A stretch of 64,000 nt of DNA from Lachnospiraceae bacterium YSD2013 (GTDB lineage: Bacteria > Bacillota > Clostridia > Lachnospirales > Lachnospiraceae): positions 62,001 to 126,000 of the forward strand of contig FMTX01000012.1 of NCBI GenBank assembly GCA_900100895.1, given 5' to 3'. Shown here one piece after another: positions 6,361-15,933 of this stretch; position 1 is the stretch's first letter, and each line of letters opens with the position of its first letter. Below the pieces are notes generated by a model that saw only the letters and a program-made list of their open reading frames with translations, ran no database searches and was not told the DNA's origin. Both the position numbers and the translations under genes were made by a program.

Positions 6361-7653
6361 ATGGAGCCGGTTTTAATAGCAATAATATGTTTTTTAGTGA
6401 TATCAAGCATTATTGCTTTCGCACTTATCAGGAAAAAGAATGTCAATATAAATTATAATGCACTTTCATTAAAAAGAAGGAATGCACATGTGCTGTCTAA
6501 GAGGCATGAGAAGGCTATATCATTTGAAGATTTACCTGCTTTGACCGAACAGGAAGAGTCCAATCTTGTTGAGGTGAAAGATAGTCAATTATTAGCGAGA
6601 ATAGATAATTTAATTCCTGGAACTTTACAAATCGTCGCAAATACCAGTGCGGTACATGCTTATCAAAAAGCTGCAAAATCTGCGGGGCAGTTATACCAGG
6701 TGATTATTCCCAATGGGGCGGTGTTAGACAAGTCTAGAGCAATGGATGGGGCGTTTCGGGGATCCTTTAGAGATGTGGCTAACAGTATCAAAGGAAATGC
6801 AAACTGGGTACCATTTGATGGTAAGGCAGCCAACAATCTTGCTGCTGTTGGTGTGGCTAATGCGGCTATGAATGTTGCTTCATTGGTCGTGGGTCAGTAT
6901 TACATGTCTAAGATAAATGACCAGCTTGAGGATATTAATAAGGGAATAGAAAAGATTGTTGACTTCCAGCAAAACGAGTTTAAAAGTAAAGTGTATGCTT
7001 TGGTAGCAGAGGTACAGAAAAGCTCTACTTTTCAGGTGGAAACAATAGAGAATGATGAACTACGGAATCGGGAACTCTCACATCTGAAATCATTAGAGCA
7101 TGAGTGTGCACAACTTTTAGGACAAGCAAATCTTTCTCTTAAGGATATCTCAGGTAAGGAGGGATTGGATTATGATGCTTACGAGAAAAAAATAGGTGAA
7201 GCGGAAAGGTGGTTCCAATACCAACAGATTCTTTTGGAAGTAATGTATAAATTATCAGATTTGAGTTATGCGTTGAATTTAGGTGCAATATCAAGAGAAA
7301 GCAGTTGCGCATTGTTTCTTCCTTATGCTAAGCAATCAGAGGAGACGCTTGAGAAACTCAATGGGTGGCACGACGAGCATGTTAAGAGACTAGAGATAGA
7401 TGTTGAAGAGAGCCGAAGAAAACGTCAGGGTGTTGAAGGTTTCTTTATGGGGGCGCTAGGTCTGTTCAATGATAAATTCAATTATAAGAAGGTTTCGCAA
7501 AGTACAATTGCACAGATAGAGCATCAGGCGGGAAAAACTTCGACCATCAAAGCTGTAGAGGAAGATGATTTGTATCAAGAGGACGTAAGATTGATAGCTA
7601 AAGACGGAAAACTGTACTATTATCCAAATCTTGAAGAAAGAATACTACGCTAA
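6361..7653 (+). CDS. Membrane-anchored coiled-coil protein of unknown function
   Basis: A 430-residue protein starting at ATG 6361 after AGGGGGGGC. Residues 2-23 form one transmembrane anchor. A Gly/Ala-rich core (about 150-185, AAVGVANAAMNVASLVVGQYYM) is followed by long helices (INDQLEDINKGIEKIVDF) and a helical C-terminal half. I have the impression of a recurring clostridial family found in variable regions, but cannot name it. Its stop lies 17 bp before the nuclease-like gene at 7670, so the pair is probably one operon and may act together. A pore or membrane-scaffold role for the hydrophobic core is speculation. Confidence 0.6.
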   Translation: MEPVLIAIICFLVISSIIAFALIRKKNVNINYNALSLKRRNAHVLSKRHEKAISFEDLPALTEQEESNLVEVKDSQLLARIDNLIPGTLQIVANTSAVHAYQKAAKSAGQLYQVIIPNGAVLDKSRAMDGAFRGSFRDVANSIKGNANWVPFDGKAANNLAAVGVANAAMNVASLVVGQYYMSKINDQLEDINKGIEKIVDFQQNEFKSKVYALVAEVQKSSTFQVETIENDELRNRELSHLKSLEHECAQLLGQANLSLKDISGKEGLDYDAYEKKIGEAERWFQYQQILLEVMYKLSDLSYALNLGAISRESSCALFLPYAKQSEETLEKLNGWHDEHVKRLEIDVEESRRKRQGVEGFFMGALGLFNDKFNYKKVSQSTIAQIEHQAGKTSTIKAVEEDDLYQEDVRLIAKDGKLYYYPNLEERILR

Positions 7654-7669
7654 TTTGACGTTAGATTGT

Positions 7670-9238
7670 ATGATGAAAACTTACAACAGAGTAAAAAGCG
7701 GTATAAATGATTTGCTTTCGCAATTCCCTGAAATAGCCGCAGAATGGAACTATGAGAAGAATAGTCCACTAACTCCGGATAATATTACAAAAGCATCCAA
7801 GCAAAAGGTGTGGTGGACGTGCGAAAACGGGCATGATTATGAGCAGCACGTTGATAAACGTACTTTACGCGGATACAACTGTCCAATTTGTTCGGGTAAG
7901 AAAACTGTTGCGGGCATTAATGACTTCGCAATAGTCTACCCCGATATAGCAGCAGAGTGGCATCCGACAAAGAACGGAGACAAAAAGCCGAGCATGTATT
8001 CGCCCAAGAACGGATACAGAGCATGGTGGCAGTGCAAGTATAATCACGAGTGGCAAGCTACTATCCATGACAGGAGTTCAGGGACAGGATGCCCTATATG
8101 TAAAAATCGTTATTCATCTTCTTTTGCTGAGCAAGCGATTTTCTTTTATGTAAAGAAGCTGTGCCCAGACGCTATTAATAGATATAAGGGTCTCTTAGAT
8201 AACAATAGGGAGTTTGATGTATATATTCCATCAAGAAAGGTTGCAATTGAATTTGATGGCGGATACTGGCATAACAGCGAAGAAAGTTATGAGCGCGAGA
8301 AAGAAAAGTATCAACAGTGTAAAAAAGAAGGCATTTCTCTTATACGAGTAAAAGAAAATGCTGATTCGTATAGGATGGGTGTTGCCGACTATGCATATTA
8401 TTTGAAGGCCAAGGACAAGAAGCAATTACAGAACATAATACAGGGAATAATAGATACACTTGACCCGATGTCAAATTTTTGGACAAGGAGAAAAGTTGGA
8501 AACTATCACAGTAGTATAGTTGTGGATCTAGATAAAGACAGGCAAGATATTCTTGGATATTTGTATTCTGTTCCTAACTCACTTGCCGAACTTAGACCGG
8601 ACTTGGTGGAAGAGTGGAATTATGATAAAAATGGCAATCTTACTCCGGATTTGTTTGGCATTAATTCAAATGAAGAAGCATGGTGGAGATGTAAAATCTG
8701 TGGCCATGAATGGAAGACACTTATAATACATCGAGCCGGTAAACGAAATTCCGGATGCCCTGAATGCAAAAAGATCTCGAGAGGAAAAGCATTTACGCAA
8801 AACAGAGTGTCTGAAAGATGTTCTTTAGCAGATAATTGTCCGGAATTGATGAAACAATGGGACTTCAGCAAGAATACTATTGATCCTCACCAGATTACAG
8901 CAAAATATAATAAAAAAGTCTGGTGGTTATGTGATAAATGCAATCATAGCTGGCAATCCAGCCCTAACAACAGAAGCAAAGGGGTTGGATGTCCTTGCTG
9001 CAGTGGAAGGGTTCCTAAAAAGGGTGTCAATGACCTTAAAACGGTTAATCCTTCATTGGCTGCAGAATGGGATTATGAAAAAAATCAGGGTAAAAGGCCG
9101 GAAGATTTTCTGCCCAATAGCGGAAAGAATGCATGGTGGAAATGCTGTAAGTGCGGAAATCAGTGGGAGGCTAAAATCAGAGACAGAAATCGAGGGCAGA
9201 GGTGTCCGGAATGCAAGACATTAAGGGACAATGGGTAA
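7670..9238 (+). CDS. Multi zinc-ribbon (DUF4379-type) protein with a Vsr-like nuclease domain
   Basis: The start is placed at ATG 7670 (or 7673). A TTG at 7631 lies inside the previous gene. The roughly 522-residue product contains five repeats of one module: P-x-I/L-A-x-E-W-D/N, K-N, then W-W-x-C, H-x-W-x-x-x-I, R, and CPxC. These treble-clef zinc ribbons correspond to the DUF4379 family. Between repeats 2 and 3, at about residues 155-255, lies EFDVYIPSRKVAIEFDGGYWH then LIRVKEN, the D...E-x-D/K core of Vsr/homing-type PD-(D/E)XK nucleases. The likely role is DNA recognition by the ribbons and cleavage or nicking by the nuclease. Its neighbour at 6361 is membrane anchored. Confidence 0.75.
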   Translation: MMKTYNRVKSGINDLLSQFPEIAAEWNYEKNSPLTPDNITKASKQKVWWTCENGHDYEQHVDKRTLRGYNCPICSGKKTVAGINDFAIVYPDIAAEWHPTKNGDKKPSMYSPKNGYRAWWQCKYNHEWQATIHDRSSGTGCPICKNRYSSSFAEQAIFFYVKKLCPDAINRYKGLLDNNREFDVYIPSRKVAIEFDGGYWHNSEESYEREKEKYQQCKKEGISLIRVKENADSYRMGVADYAYYLKAKDKKQLQNIIQGIIDTLDPMSNFWTRRKVGNYHSSIVVDLDKDRQDILGYLYSVPNSLAELRPDLVEEWNYDKNGNLTPDLFGINSNEEAWWRCKICGHEWKTLIIHRAGKRNSGCPECKKISRGKAFTQNRVSERCSLADNCPELMKQWDFSKNTIDPHQITAKYNKKVWWLCDKCNHSWQSSPNNRSKGVGCPCCSGRVPKKGVNDLKTVNPSLAAEWDYEKNQGKRPEDFLPNSGKNAWWKCCKCGNQWEAKIRDRNRGQRCPECKTLRDNG

Positions 9239-9278
9239 AGAGTCAGATGATATGAAATAAACATATAAAGGATTTTCT

Positions 9279-9731
9279 ATGAATATTTTATTGATTATCG
9301 ATATGCAACAAACCTACTTCTCCAAAGACTGGTACGACTTTACCCTAATCGCCAAAATCAACCATCGCATCGACGAAATCCTCGCCGCTGGTGGCTTGGT
9401 AATCTATGTGAAAAATGTAGCCAAGCACAATGGCGAACCATACATCTCGGATTTCGTAGAAGGCCTGAAAGTAGTAGGCGATAACATATTCCTGAAGCAT
9501 GCTGCAGATGCCTTTACGACCCCGGAACTTGATGCATTCCTGAAAGCCCAAGGAGTGACCTCTATTGAGGTTGTTGGCATAGATGGTAATGTGTGCGTTT
9601 ATAAGACCGCTCTGGGCGCCGGAAAGGCAGGATATGAGGTCAGATACAATATGGACTGTATTGGCACCAAAGGCAAAGAAATTAAGGAAAAGACGTTGCT
9701 TGGATTGCAAGAAGCGGGAATACAAATATAA
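9279..9731 (+). CDS. Isochorismatase-family cysteine hydrolase
   Basis: A 150-residue protein of the isochorismatase-like alpha/beta fold. The catalytic triad is visible: Asp in LLIIDMQ at position 8, Lys in IFLKHAADAF at about 73, and Cys in GIDGNVCVYKTA at about 106. The family hydrolyses C-N bonds in amides such as nicotinamide, carbamoylsarcosine or ureidoacrylate. The substrate cannot be told from the sequence. It is shorter than the usual 170-200 residues. The ribosome binding site (AAAGGATTTTCT) is modest. A terminator follows, so it is a single-gene unit. Confidence 0.8.
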   Translation: MNILLIIDMQQTYFSKDWYDFTLIAKINHRIDEILAAGGLVIYVKNVAKHNGEPYISDFVEGLKVVGDNIFLKHAADAFTTPELDAFLKAQGVTSIEVVGIDGNVCVYKTALGAGKAGYEVRYNMDCIGTKGKEIKEKTLLGLQEAGIQI

Positions 9732-9757
9732 CAAAATGTTATAAAGACATAATAAAG

Positions 9758-9796
9758 ATAAACTTCGGTCATTCAGCTCCGAAGTTTATTTTTTTG
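9758..9796 (+). terminator. Intrinsic terminator after the isochorismatase gene
   Basis: AAACTTCGG (9760-9768) pairs with CCGAAGTTT (9779-9787), followed by ATTTTTTT. It insulates the helicase operon that starts 120 bp later. Confidence 0.85.
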
Positions 9797-9831
9797 CATA
9801 TAATCCACAATATCTCTATGGAGTTCACAGG

Positions 9832-9864
9832 TAGACAGTTACTGTCCATGTACATTGCTATAAT
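9832..9864 (+). promoter_or_regulatory. Promoter of the helicase operon with a palindromic operator
   Basis: TATAAT at 9859-9864 is a consensus -10. Directly upstream, 9832-9850 reads TAGACAGTTACTGTCCATG, containing the palindrome GACAG-TTA-CTGTC across the -35 region. A very similar 19-mer (15 of 19 identical) sits at the promoter of the WYL regulator gene (15882-15900), which suggests a shared regulator. No good -35 is present, so activation or repression at this site would be effective. Confidence 0.6.
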
Positions 9865-9914
9865 TATTTGAAAATACTGATACTGTAGCGGAGAGTGAAT
9901 GGTAATTTTAATTT

Positions 9915-12900
9915 ATGAGCATATTTGATTATCTTGCGAGTGATATGTTGGGTGTTTCAAACGACGATATCACGGCATTAATTGGCAAACTGCAGAACAT
10001 TCAGAGAGAACGTGCTAAAGAAGAAAGAATCAGACGTGACAAAGCAGAACGAGTTCAAAAGATAGAGCTTGAACGTCTGGCGCTTGAAGTAAGGGCGGAA
10101 AGAGAAAGACAAGCCACAGAAGCTGCCGAGCAACATATTGCAGAGGTTACGAGCATGGAATTGCCCATGGACTGGGAAAATTTCTATGCCACGGATGAGG
10201 AAGTAGCAAGAGTATGTGTTGAGAGTATTCCTGACGGTTTCGTAAAGTGCCTGAATAATAAGGGTTGCGTTGACATAGAGTACATAGCGGCTATAAGTGG
10301 GTCTGAATGTAAGGAAGTTATAGAAACTCTCAAAGGATCAATTTACCAGAATCCCGATAAATGGGGTGAGTGCTTTTACAAAGGCTGGGAAACAGCAGAA
10401 GAATACTTATCCGGTAATGTTCGAAAAAAACTTGAAACAGCAAAAGAAGCTAACAAAGAGTACCACGGATATTTTGAACTAAATGTTGAAGCACTTAAGA
10501 ACGTAATTCCGCCAAAAGTATGTGCTGAAGATATATACGTAACTCTGGGTTCACCGTGGGTGCCGGAGGTTTATATTAATGATTTTGTTCAGCATCTTAT
10601 ACGCGCCGGAAGTATGAAATCCGGTTATGTGAGTGTCTATTATTCTCCAAGGATTCGTTTTTTTCATGACTCGGAAACCGGCACATGGGAGTGTAGCGAC
10701 CCCAAATATACAGATTGGAAGATGGAGCAGACATACGGAACTGTAGCCCGTTCGACAATCGATATTATTCTTCGTACCTTAAATATGCAGTCGGTGGAAG
10801 TGACAGAGACCATAAAAAGCACAAGTACTAAATCCGGGACAAAACGTGTGGTTAACAAAGCAGCGACCATTGAAGTTTTGGAAAAACAAAAGTTGCTCAT
10901 AAAAGAATTTCAGGAATGGATATGGGACGACCGCGCACGCAAACACGACCTTGAAATAATATATGACAACAAGTTCGGAGGCATAAAGCAACGGCATTTC
11001 GATGGCAGATTCTTAGAACTGCCGGGAAAGAATCCCGAGATAGACTTGTTTGAATATCAAAAGAATGCAGTTGCGAGAATTCTTTTTTCTCCGAATACCC
11101 TTCTTTCGCATGATGTTGGTTCCGGCAAGACATATATCATGATTGCGGCCGGCATGGAGCTAAGGAGAATGGGGCTGTCCCGAAAAAACCTGTATGTGGT
11201 TCCCAATAACATCATCGGTCAATGGCGCTACTTGTTCTATGAATTGTATCCGAATGCGGATATTCTTTGTCTTGAGCCAAAGGACTTTACTCCTAAGGAC
11301 AGACAGCGCGCACTCAGAGAGATTAAAAACGGTGATTATGATGCTATAATCATGGCTTATTCAAGTTTTGGAGAGATAGAGATATCGCGAAAATGCAGGA
11401 TTAAGGTTCTTAAAGAAGAAGCCGAGAGACTTGACAGCATTCCTGAATATAAGGCCAGTAAGAGGCTAAAAAGAAAGAGAGAAAAGCTGCGGGAAGAACT
11501 TGCGGATTTACAGGCAAACTCAAAGTACAATCCGTTTTATTTTGATGCAGTTTACGGTTATCAAGTCGACAACAAGGACCGAGATGACGATGACATTACA
11601 TTTGAGGAACTTGGCATAACGCGCCTTTTCATTGATGAGGCGCACAACTTCAAGAATGTTCCGATAGACACCAAAATCGAGAATGTTATGGGCATTAGTG
11701 CTACGGGTTCGAATAAGTGTAAGGACATGATGGACAAGGTCAAGATTGTTCAGCATGACAACGGCGGAGGCGGAGTCGTATTTGCGACCGGCACGCCTAT
11801 TACGAACTCGATTACAGACGCTTTTATTATGCAGTCATATCTTCAAAGCGGGGAGCTGGCTTTGCTTGAGTTACAGAGCTTTGACAGCTGGGTAGGCATG
11901 TTTGCCGAGAAAAATCTTGGGTTTGAGGTTGATGTCGATACAAGCAATTACCGAATGGCGACACGTTTTTCGAGCTTTCATAACATCCCGGAGCTTACCA
12001 ACATATTTGCCAATGTGGCTGACTTTCATCAGATGGATGCCCAGGCGGGAATACCTGGACATGATGGATACGAAGATATTGTGGTTCGCAAAACGCCTGA
12101 GTTTCAGAATTATCTGGAATGTATTTCCGAAAGAGCCGATGCGATTCGAAACGGTATGGTTAACAGGGCTGATGATAACATGCTCCTTATTACGACGGAT
12201 GGCAGGAAGGCGGCACTTGATATGCGTTTGGTGAATCCCGAGAGTAAGTTTACGACATCGAGCAAGGTTTTTGAATGCGCCCAAAAGGTGGCTGAGATAT
12301 ATAAGGCTACCCGTGAAGCGCGCAGTACTCAGTTGGTTTTCTGTGATACATCAACGCCCAAAGAAGGCTTTAATATCTATGACGAACTTAAAGGTCTTCT
12401 TGTGAAGATGGGCGTATCTGAAAACGAGATTGCCTACATTCACGATGCCACTACAGAACGCGCTCGAGAGAAACTGTTTGAGTCCATGCGCCAGGGTGTA
12501 ATTCGTGTGCTCATAGGCTCGACATTTAAGCTTGGACTGGGCGTTAATGTTCAGACGAAGCTTATTGCTTTGCATCATCTCGATGTGCCGTGGAGACCTT
12601 CTGACATGGTTCAAAGAGAGGGTCGAATACTCAGGCAGGGAAACGAAAATAAAAAGGTCAAAATCTACCGCTACATCACAGAGGGCAGCTTTGATGCATA
12701 TTCATGGCAGCTTCTTGAAACCAAGCAGAGATTTATTACGGATATTCTGTCAGGCTGCACTGATGACCGAAGCGGAGCAGATGTTGATGATACCGTTCTT
12801 GATTATGCTGAGGTTAAGGCACTCGCGGTAGGTAATCCGCTTATAAAGAAGCGAGTTGAGGTTGCCAATGAGCTTACGAAGTACCTTATTTTGCAAAAGA

Positions 12901-13433
12901 AGCTCATTGATAAGCACGCGCTTTATGAGTCCGAACTGGCAAGGCTTAAAGAGCGTAAGAAGATAATCAGCGAAATTCTTCCTAAGGCCACTGCCGATGC
13001 AGAATACCTGGCGGAACACCGTTTGGAGTATACGCCGGAGAACAGGCGTGATATCCGTACGGCAATATACAGAACACTTAACACCGATGAGCCGTTAAAA
13101 GAAGATCATGTTGTTGCTTTTTACAACGGATTTGCGGTAGTGGTTCCGAAGAATGCATCGATGCTGAGACCGGTCGTATATCTTCGCAATATAGGCAACC
13201 ATATGGTCGAACTTACTACGAACGAGACTTTGTTCATGAGTAAGATTGATAAGGTCTTGGATGGCCTTGAGGGACGCAGCAAAATCATGAGTGATGAACT
13301 TGAAGAAATAGGTAGCAGGGTTGCATTCATTGATTCTGAACTTAATTCGGATTCGGACTACGCAGAGCAGATTCAGGAACTTAAGCAGCAACTTGGACAG
13401 ATAGATGAGAAACTGGGGGTCAAGAAAAAATGA
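9915..13433 (+). CDS. SF2 (SNF2-like) helicase of the mobile-element helicase/methylase type
   Basis: An 1172-residue protein. Residues about 20-75 form a charged coiled coil. Around 195-240, NVEALKNVIPPKV and VTLGSPWVPEVY match the N-terminal module of the very large helicase-methylase proteins carried by ICEs and phages. Walker A is DVGSGKT (about 400-406), the DEAH-type motif is FIDEAHNF (about 572), and motif III is FATGTPITNS. The C-terminal RecA domain carries QREGRILRQGN (about 900). The usual methylase part is missing, so this is a stand-alone helicase. Its stop overlaps the MoxR start (ATGA), implying translational coupling. It probably translocates on or remodels DNA. Confidence 0.85.
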   Translation: MSIFDYLASDMLGVSNDDITALIGKLQNIQRERAKEERIRRDKAERVQKIELERLALEVRAERERQATEAAEQHIAEVTSMELPMDWENFYATDEEVARVCVESIPDGFVKCLNNKGCVDIEYIAAISGSECKEVIETLKGSIYQNPDKWGECFYKGWETAEEYLSGNVRKKLETAKEANKEYHGYFELNVEALKNVIPPKVCAEDIYVTLGSPWVPEVYINDFVQHLIRAGSMKSGYVSVYYSPRIRFFHDSETGTWECSDPKYTDWKMEQTYGTVARSTIDIILRTLNMQSVEVTETIKSTSTKSGTKRVVNKAATIEVLEKQKLLIKEFQEWIWDDRARKHDLEIIYDNKFGGIKQRHFDGRFLELPGKNPEIDLFEYQKNAVARILFSPNTLLSHDVGSGKTYIMIAAGMELRRMGLSRKNLYVVPNNIIGQWRYLFYELYPNADILCLEPKDFTPKDRQRALREIKNGDYDAIIMAYSSFGEIEISRKCRIKVLKEEAERLDSIPEYKASKRLKRKREKLREELADLQANSKYNPFYFDAVYGYQVDNKDRDDDDITFEELGITRLFIDEAHNFKNVPIDTKIENVMGISATGSNKCKDMMDKVKIVQHDNGGGGVVFATGTPITNSITDAFIMQSYLQSGELALLELQSFDSWVGMFAEKNLGFEVDVDTSNYRMATRFSSFHNIPELTNIFANVADFHQMDAQAGIPGHDGYEDIVVRKTPEFQNYLECISERADAIRNGMVNRADDNMLLITTDGRKAALDMRLVNPESKFTTSSKVFECAQKVAEIYKATREARSTQLVFCDTSTPKEGFNIYDELKGLLVKMGVSENEIAYIHDATTERAREKLFESMRQGVIRVLIGSTFKLGLGVNVQTKLIALHHLDVPWRPSDMVQREGRILRQGNENKKVKIYRYITEGSFDAYSWQLLETKQRFITDILSGCTDDRSGADVDDTVLDYAEVKALAVGNPLIKKRVEVANELTKYLILQKKLIDKHALYESELARLKERKKIISEILPKATADAEYLAEHRLEYTPENRRDIRTAIYRTLNTDEPLKEDHVVAFYNGFAVVVPKNASMLRPVVYLRNIGNHMVELTTNETLFMSKIDKVLDGLEGRSKIMSDELEEIGSRVAFIDSELNSDSDYAEQIQELKQQLGQIDEKLGVKKK

Positions 13434-14548
13434 AAGAAGAAATAGTATTACGAAATGTACCAAGCATGTCGGTAGGAGATATAGTAAGCGAACTGTCGGA
13501 GGCTTATTGTGCCATTATTCAGGGCGGCGGCTCTGTAAAGACTATGCCGTCAGTAATGCTCTGGGGACCTCCCGGCGTCGGTAAATCCCAGGCGGTTAGA
13601 CAAATAGCCGATAGCATCTGCATGAAGACCGGAAAAAGAACATCAGTAACAGACGTACGATTGTTGCTGTTTAACCCTATCGACTTAAGAGGAATACCGA
13701 CTGCGAATGAGGACAAAACTCTCGCAGTGTGGCTTAAACCTAAGATTTTTCAGATGGATGACAGCGATGAAGTGATAAATCTGCTTTTCCTTGATGAGAT
13801 ATCGGCAGCACCACAGTCAGTGCAGGCTGCAGCCTATCAGATAACGCTTGATCGCGTAATCGGAGAGCATAAGCTTCCGGATAACTGTATAGTCATAGCT
13901 GCCGGTAACAGGACAACCGATAAGTCGGTTGCTTACAAGATGCCAAAAGCATTGGCTAACAGATTAATGCATATCGATGTTGAGATTAGTTTTCCTTCAT
14001 GGAAGCAGTGGGCAATTAATAAGGGAATTAATCCGCTGGTATTGGGATTTCTTTCTTTCAGGAGCGATTTGCTCATGGGATTTGATGCGAGTTCAGAAGA
14101 TCTTGCTTTTCCGACTCCCCGTTCATGGGAAATGGTCAGCAACATACTTAGCCGTGTGAACAGTAATGTAACAAATGTGTTCAACCTGATATCAGGCCTT
14201 GTAGGCGTAGGAACGGCTACTGAGTTTCGGACGTGGTGCAATCTTTATAAGGATATGCCTGACGTTAAAGCAATCTTTGATGGGAGAGGATGGGATATAC
14301 CAAAGAAGACGGATGAACTCTATGCGCTTACTGCTGCGATGACAGCTTATGCGGCTAATCATCGGACGGAGATGGACAAGATAGAAAACTCGCTTGCTTA
14401 TGCAGAACAGTTTCCGCCGGATTTCTCGGTGGTTCTTGTGAAAAACTACATGTCAATTGAAAAGGGATATCGAGAGAAGCTTATGAGCTGCCCGACATTT
14501 TCACGCTTTGTATCTATGAGAGGAAGCTTTCTGAATGGAAGTATCTAA
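13430..14548 (+). CDS. MoxR-type AAA+ ATPase
   Basis: A 372-residue AAA+ protein. Walker A is WGPPGVGKSQ (about 42-51), Walker B is LLFLDEISAA (about 120-129), sensor 1 is IVIAAGNRTTD (about 152) and the arginine-finger region is ALANRLMHIDV. It overlaps the helicase gene by four bases and the VWA gene by 14 bases. MoxR ATPases act as chaperones that use ATP to activate or assemble VWA-domain partners. Here the VWA partner is the next gene, and the client could be the helicase. Confidence 0.9.
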   Translation: MKEEIVLRNVPSMSVGDIVSELSEAYCAIIQGGGSVKTMPSVMLWGPPGVGKSQAVRQIADSICMKTGKRTSVTDVRLLLFNPIDLRGIPTANEDKTLAVWLKPKIFQMDDSDEVINLLFLDEISAAPQSVQAAAYQITLDRVIGEHKLPDNCIVIAAGNRTTDKSVAYKMPKALANRLMHIDVEISFPSWKQWAINKGINPLVLGFLSFRSDLLMGFDASSEDLAFPTPRSWEMVSNILSRVNSNVTNVFNLISGLVGVGTATEFRTWCNLYKDMPDVKAIFDGRGWDIPKKTDELYALTAAMTAYAANHRTEMDKIENSLAYAEQFPPDFSVVLVKNYMSIEKGYREKLMSCPTFSRFVSMRGSFLNGSI

Positions 14549-15785
14549 TGAACTGATTCGTGAATGTACAAGACGACTGATGCTGTCCCGTATGAGGCTG
14601 TTATGCGATAACGGCTTCTATGGGCTTCTTCTCATGCATGCCAAACTGGGTATTGGAGATAAGCACGAAACCGCATGGACCGAAGCAGGCGAGAAGATTA
14701 CTTTTAATCCGAAATTTCTTCAATCATTGACTGATTCGGAACTTGATTATGTAATGATGCATGAGATTCTCCATATAGTCCTTAATCATCTGGCTAGGCT
14801 TAAGGTGATAGGGAAGAATACATTTATCTTTAATATTGCTGCGGATATTGTAGTTGATTCGAATATCTTGCGTAGTTGCGGAGGAAATGAGCAAGCGATA
14901 AGCTTAAGCGCTTATGGCGGGGTGCAGGAGCATAAGGCACCGGATGGAACTGAAGGCTGGACACATACTGTGGAAGAGCTCTATGAGATGCTTCTGGTAG
15001 AGATAAAAGAAGGTGAAGACTCGGAAAGCAGTGGATGGGATGCTCATGTCTGTGAAGATGGTGACGATGCCGGGGATGATGAACAGACAGTATCGCAGGA
15101 TAAGGCCAAGCAAGAGTTTTGGAATGCATGCGTCATACAGGCTATAGAGGCTATGGCTGCTAGAAGGGTGCTAAGCGATGGAACTACATGTGGCAGTATT
15201 CCTGCTTTTGCCGAGAGGTATATGGAGGAATTAAGGAATCCCCAAACGGACTGGCGCACGGTTTTGGATGAGTTCGTGCAGGAGGACATAGTAGATTATT
15301 CTTTTACGCCTCCGGACAGAAGATTTGATGACAGTCCATTCTTTTTGCCTGACTTTAATGAAAAAGACGAGAGGGTAGAAAAGATTCTTTTTATGATTGA
15401 TACTTCAAGTTCGATGTCAGATAGGTCTGTAACGACGGTATATACCGAAATAAAGGGAGCTATTGATCAATTCAACGGTAAGCTTGAAGGCTGGCTTGGA
15501 TTTTTCGATGCAGAAGTTGTGGAGCCGAAGGCTTTTGCCGATGAAGACGAGTTTATGATTATAAGGCCTAAGGGCGGCGGAGGAACGAGTTTTAAGGCTA
15601 TTTTCAAGTATGTTGAAGAAAACATGGGAGATGAAGATATCATCAGTATTGTAATTTTGACTGATGGCTATGCAGATTTCCCGGAAGAAAGAGATGCCCA
15701 TGGTATTCCGGTCCTCTGGATTATAACTAACGAAGCGGTAAATCCGCCATGGGGAAAGGTCGCCAGAATTAAGGTGGATGCGTGA
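14535..15785 (+). CDS. DUF2201 putative metallopeptidase / VWA-like protein
   Basis: A 416-residue protein. The N-terminal half has the zinc-peptidase signature HEILHIVLNH (about 76-85), giving HExxH plus a third histidine, typical of the DUF2201 N-terminal domain. A long acidic linker (about 155-185) follows. The C-terminal half is a von Willebrand A-like domain with an intact metal-ion-dependent adhesion site, DTSSSMSD (DxSxS, about 290), and LTDGYAD near 376. It is the natural partner of the MoxR ATPase. The intact HExxH suggests real peptidase activity. In this operon it may be the component that cleaves or recruits a target. Confidence 0.85.
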   Translation: MEVSNELIRECTRRLMLSRMRLLCDNGFYGLLLMHAKLGIGDKHETAWTEAGEKITFNPKFLQSLTDSELDYVMMHEILHIVLNHLARLKVIGKNTFIFNIAADIVVDSNILRSCGGNEQAISLSAYGGVQEHKAPDGTEGWTHTVEELYEMLLVEIKEGEDSESSGWDAHVCEDGDDAGDDEQTVSQDKAKQEFWNACVIQAIEAMAARRVLSDGTTCGSIPAFAERYMEELRNPQTDWRTVLDEFVQEDIVDYSFTPPDRRFDDSPFFLPDFNEKDERVEKILFMIDTSSSMSDRSVTTVYTEIKGAIDQFNGKLEGWLGFFDAEVVEPKAFADEDEFMIIRPKGGGGTSFKAIFKYVEENMGDEDIISIVILTDGYADFPEERDAHGIPVLWIITNEAVNPPWGKVARIKVDA

Positions 15786-15810
15786 TTTTAAATAATGGTA
15801 GTGAATTAAG

Positions 15811-15840
15811 GAGTGTGTCCATGCGAGATACACTCTTTTT
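15811..15840 (+). terminator. Terminator after the helicase-MoxR-VWA operon
   Basis: GAGTGTGTC (15811-15819) pairs with GATACACTC (15827-15835) with one G-T pair, followed by TTTTT. It separates the three-gene operon from the WYL regulator, which has its own promoter. Confidence 0.8.
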
Positions 15841-15862
15841 CGTTTGGGTAATAGCAGGGGAA

Positions 15863-15900
15863 TATAATTCAATTAATGAGATAGACAGAATCTGACCATG
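15863..15900 (+). promoter_or_regulatory. Promoter of the WYL regulator with shared operator motif
   Basis: TATAAT at 15863-15868 followed 14 bp later by TAGACAGAATCTGACCATG (15882-15900). The second element is nearly the same as the motif at 9832-9850. Here it lies downstream of the -10, a position typical for autorepression. Confidence 0.6.
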
Positions 15901-15933
15901 TAAACAACTATCATTATTTATGGGAGGTTAATC

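Noticed and set aside
14830-15129. His/Pro-rich minus-strand frames inside the VWA gene
   Set aside because: Biased composition and antisense position to the acidic linker of the VWA protein explain them.
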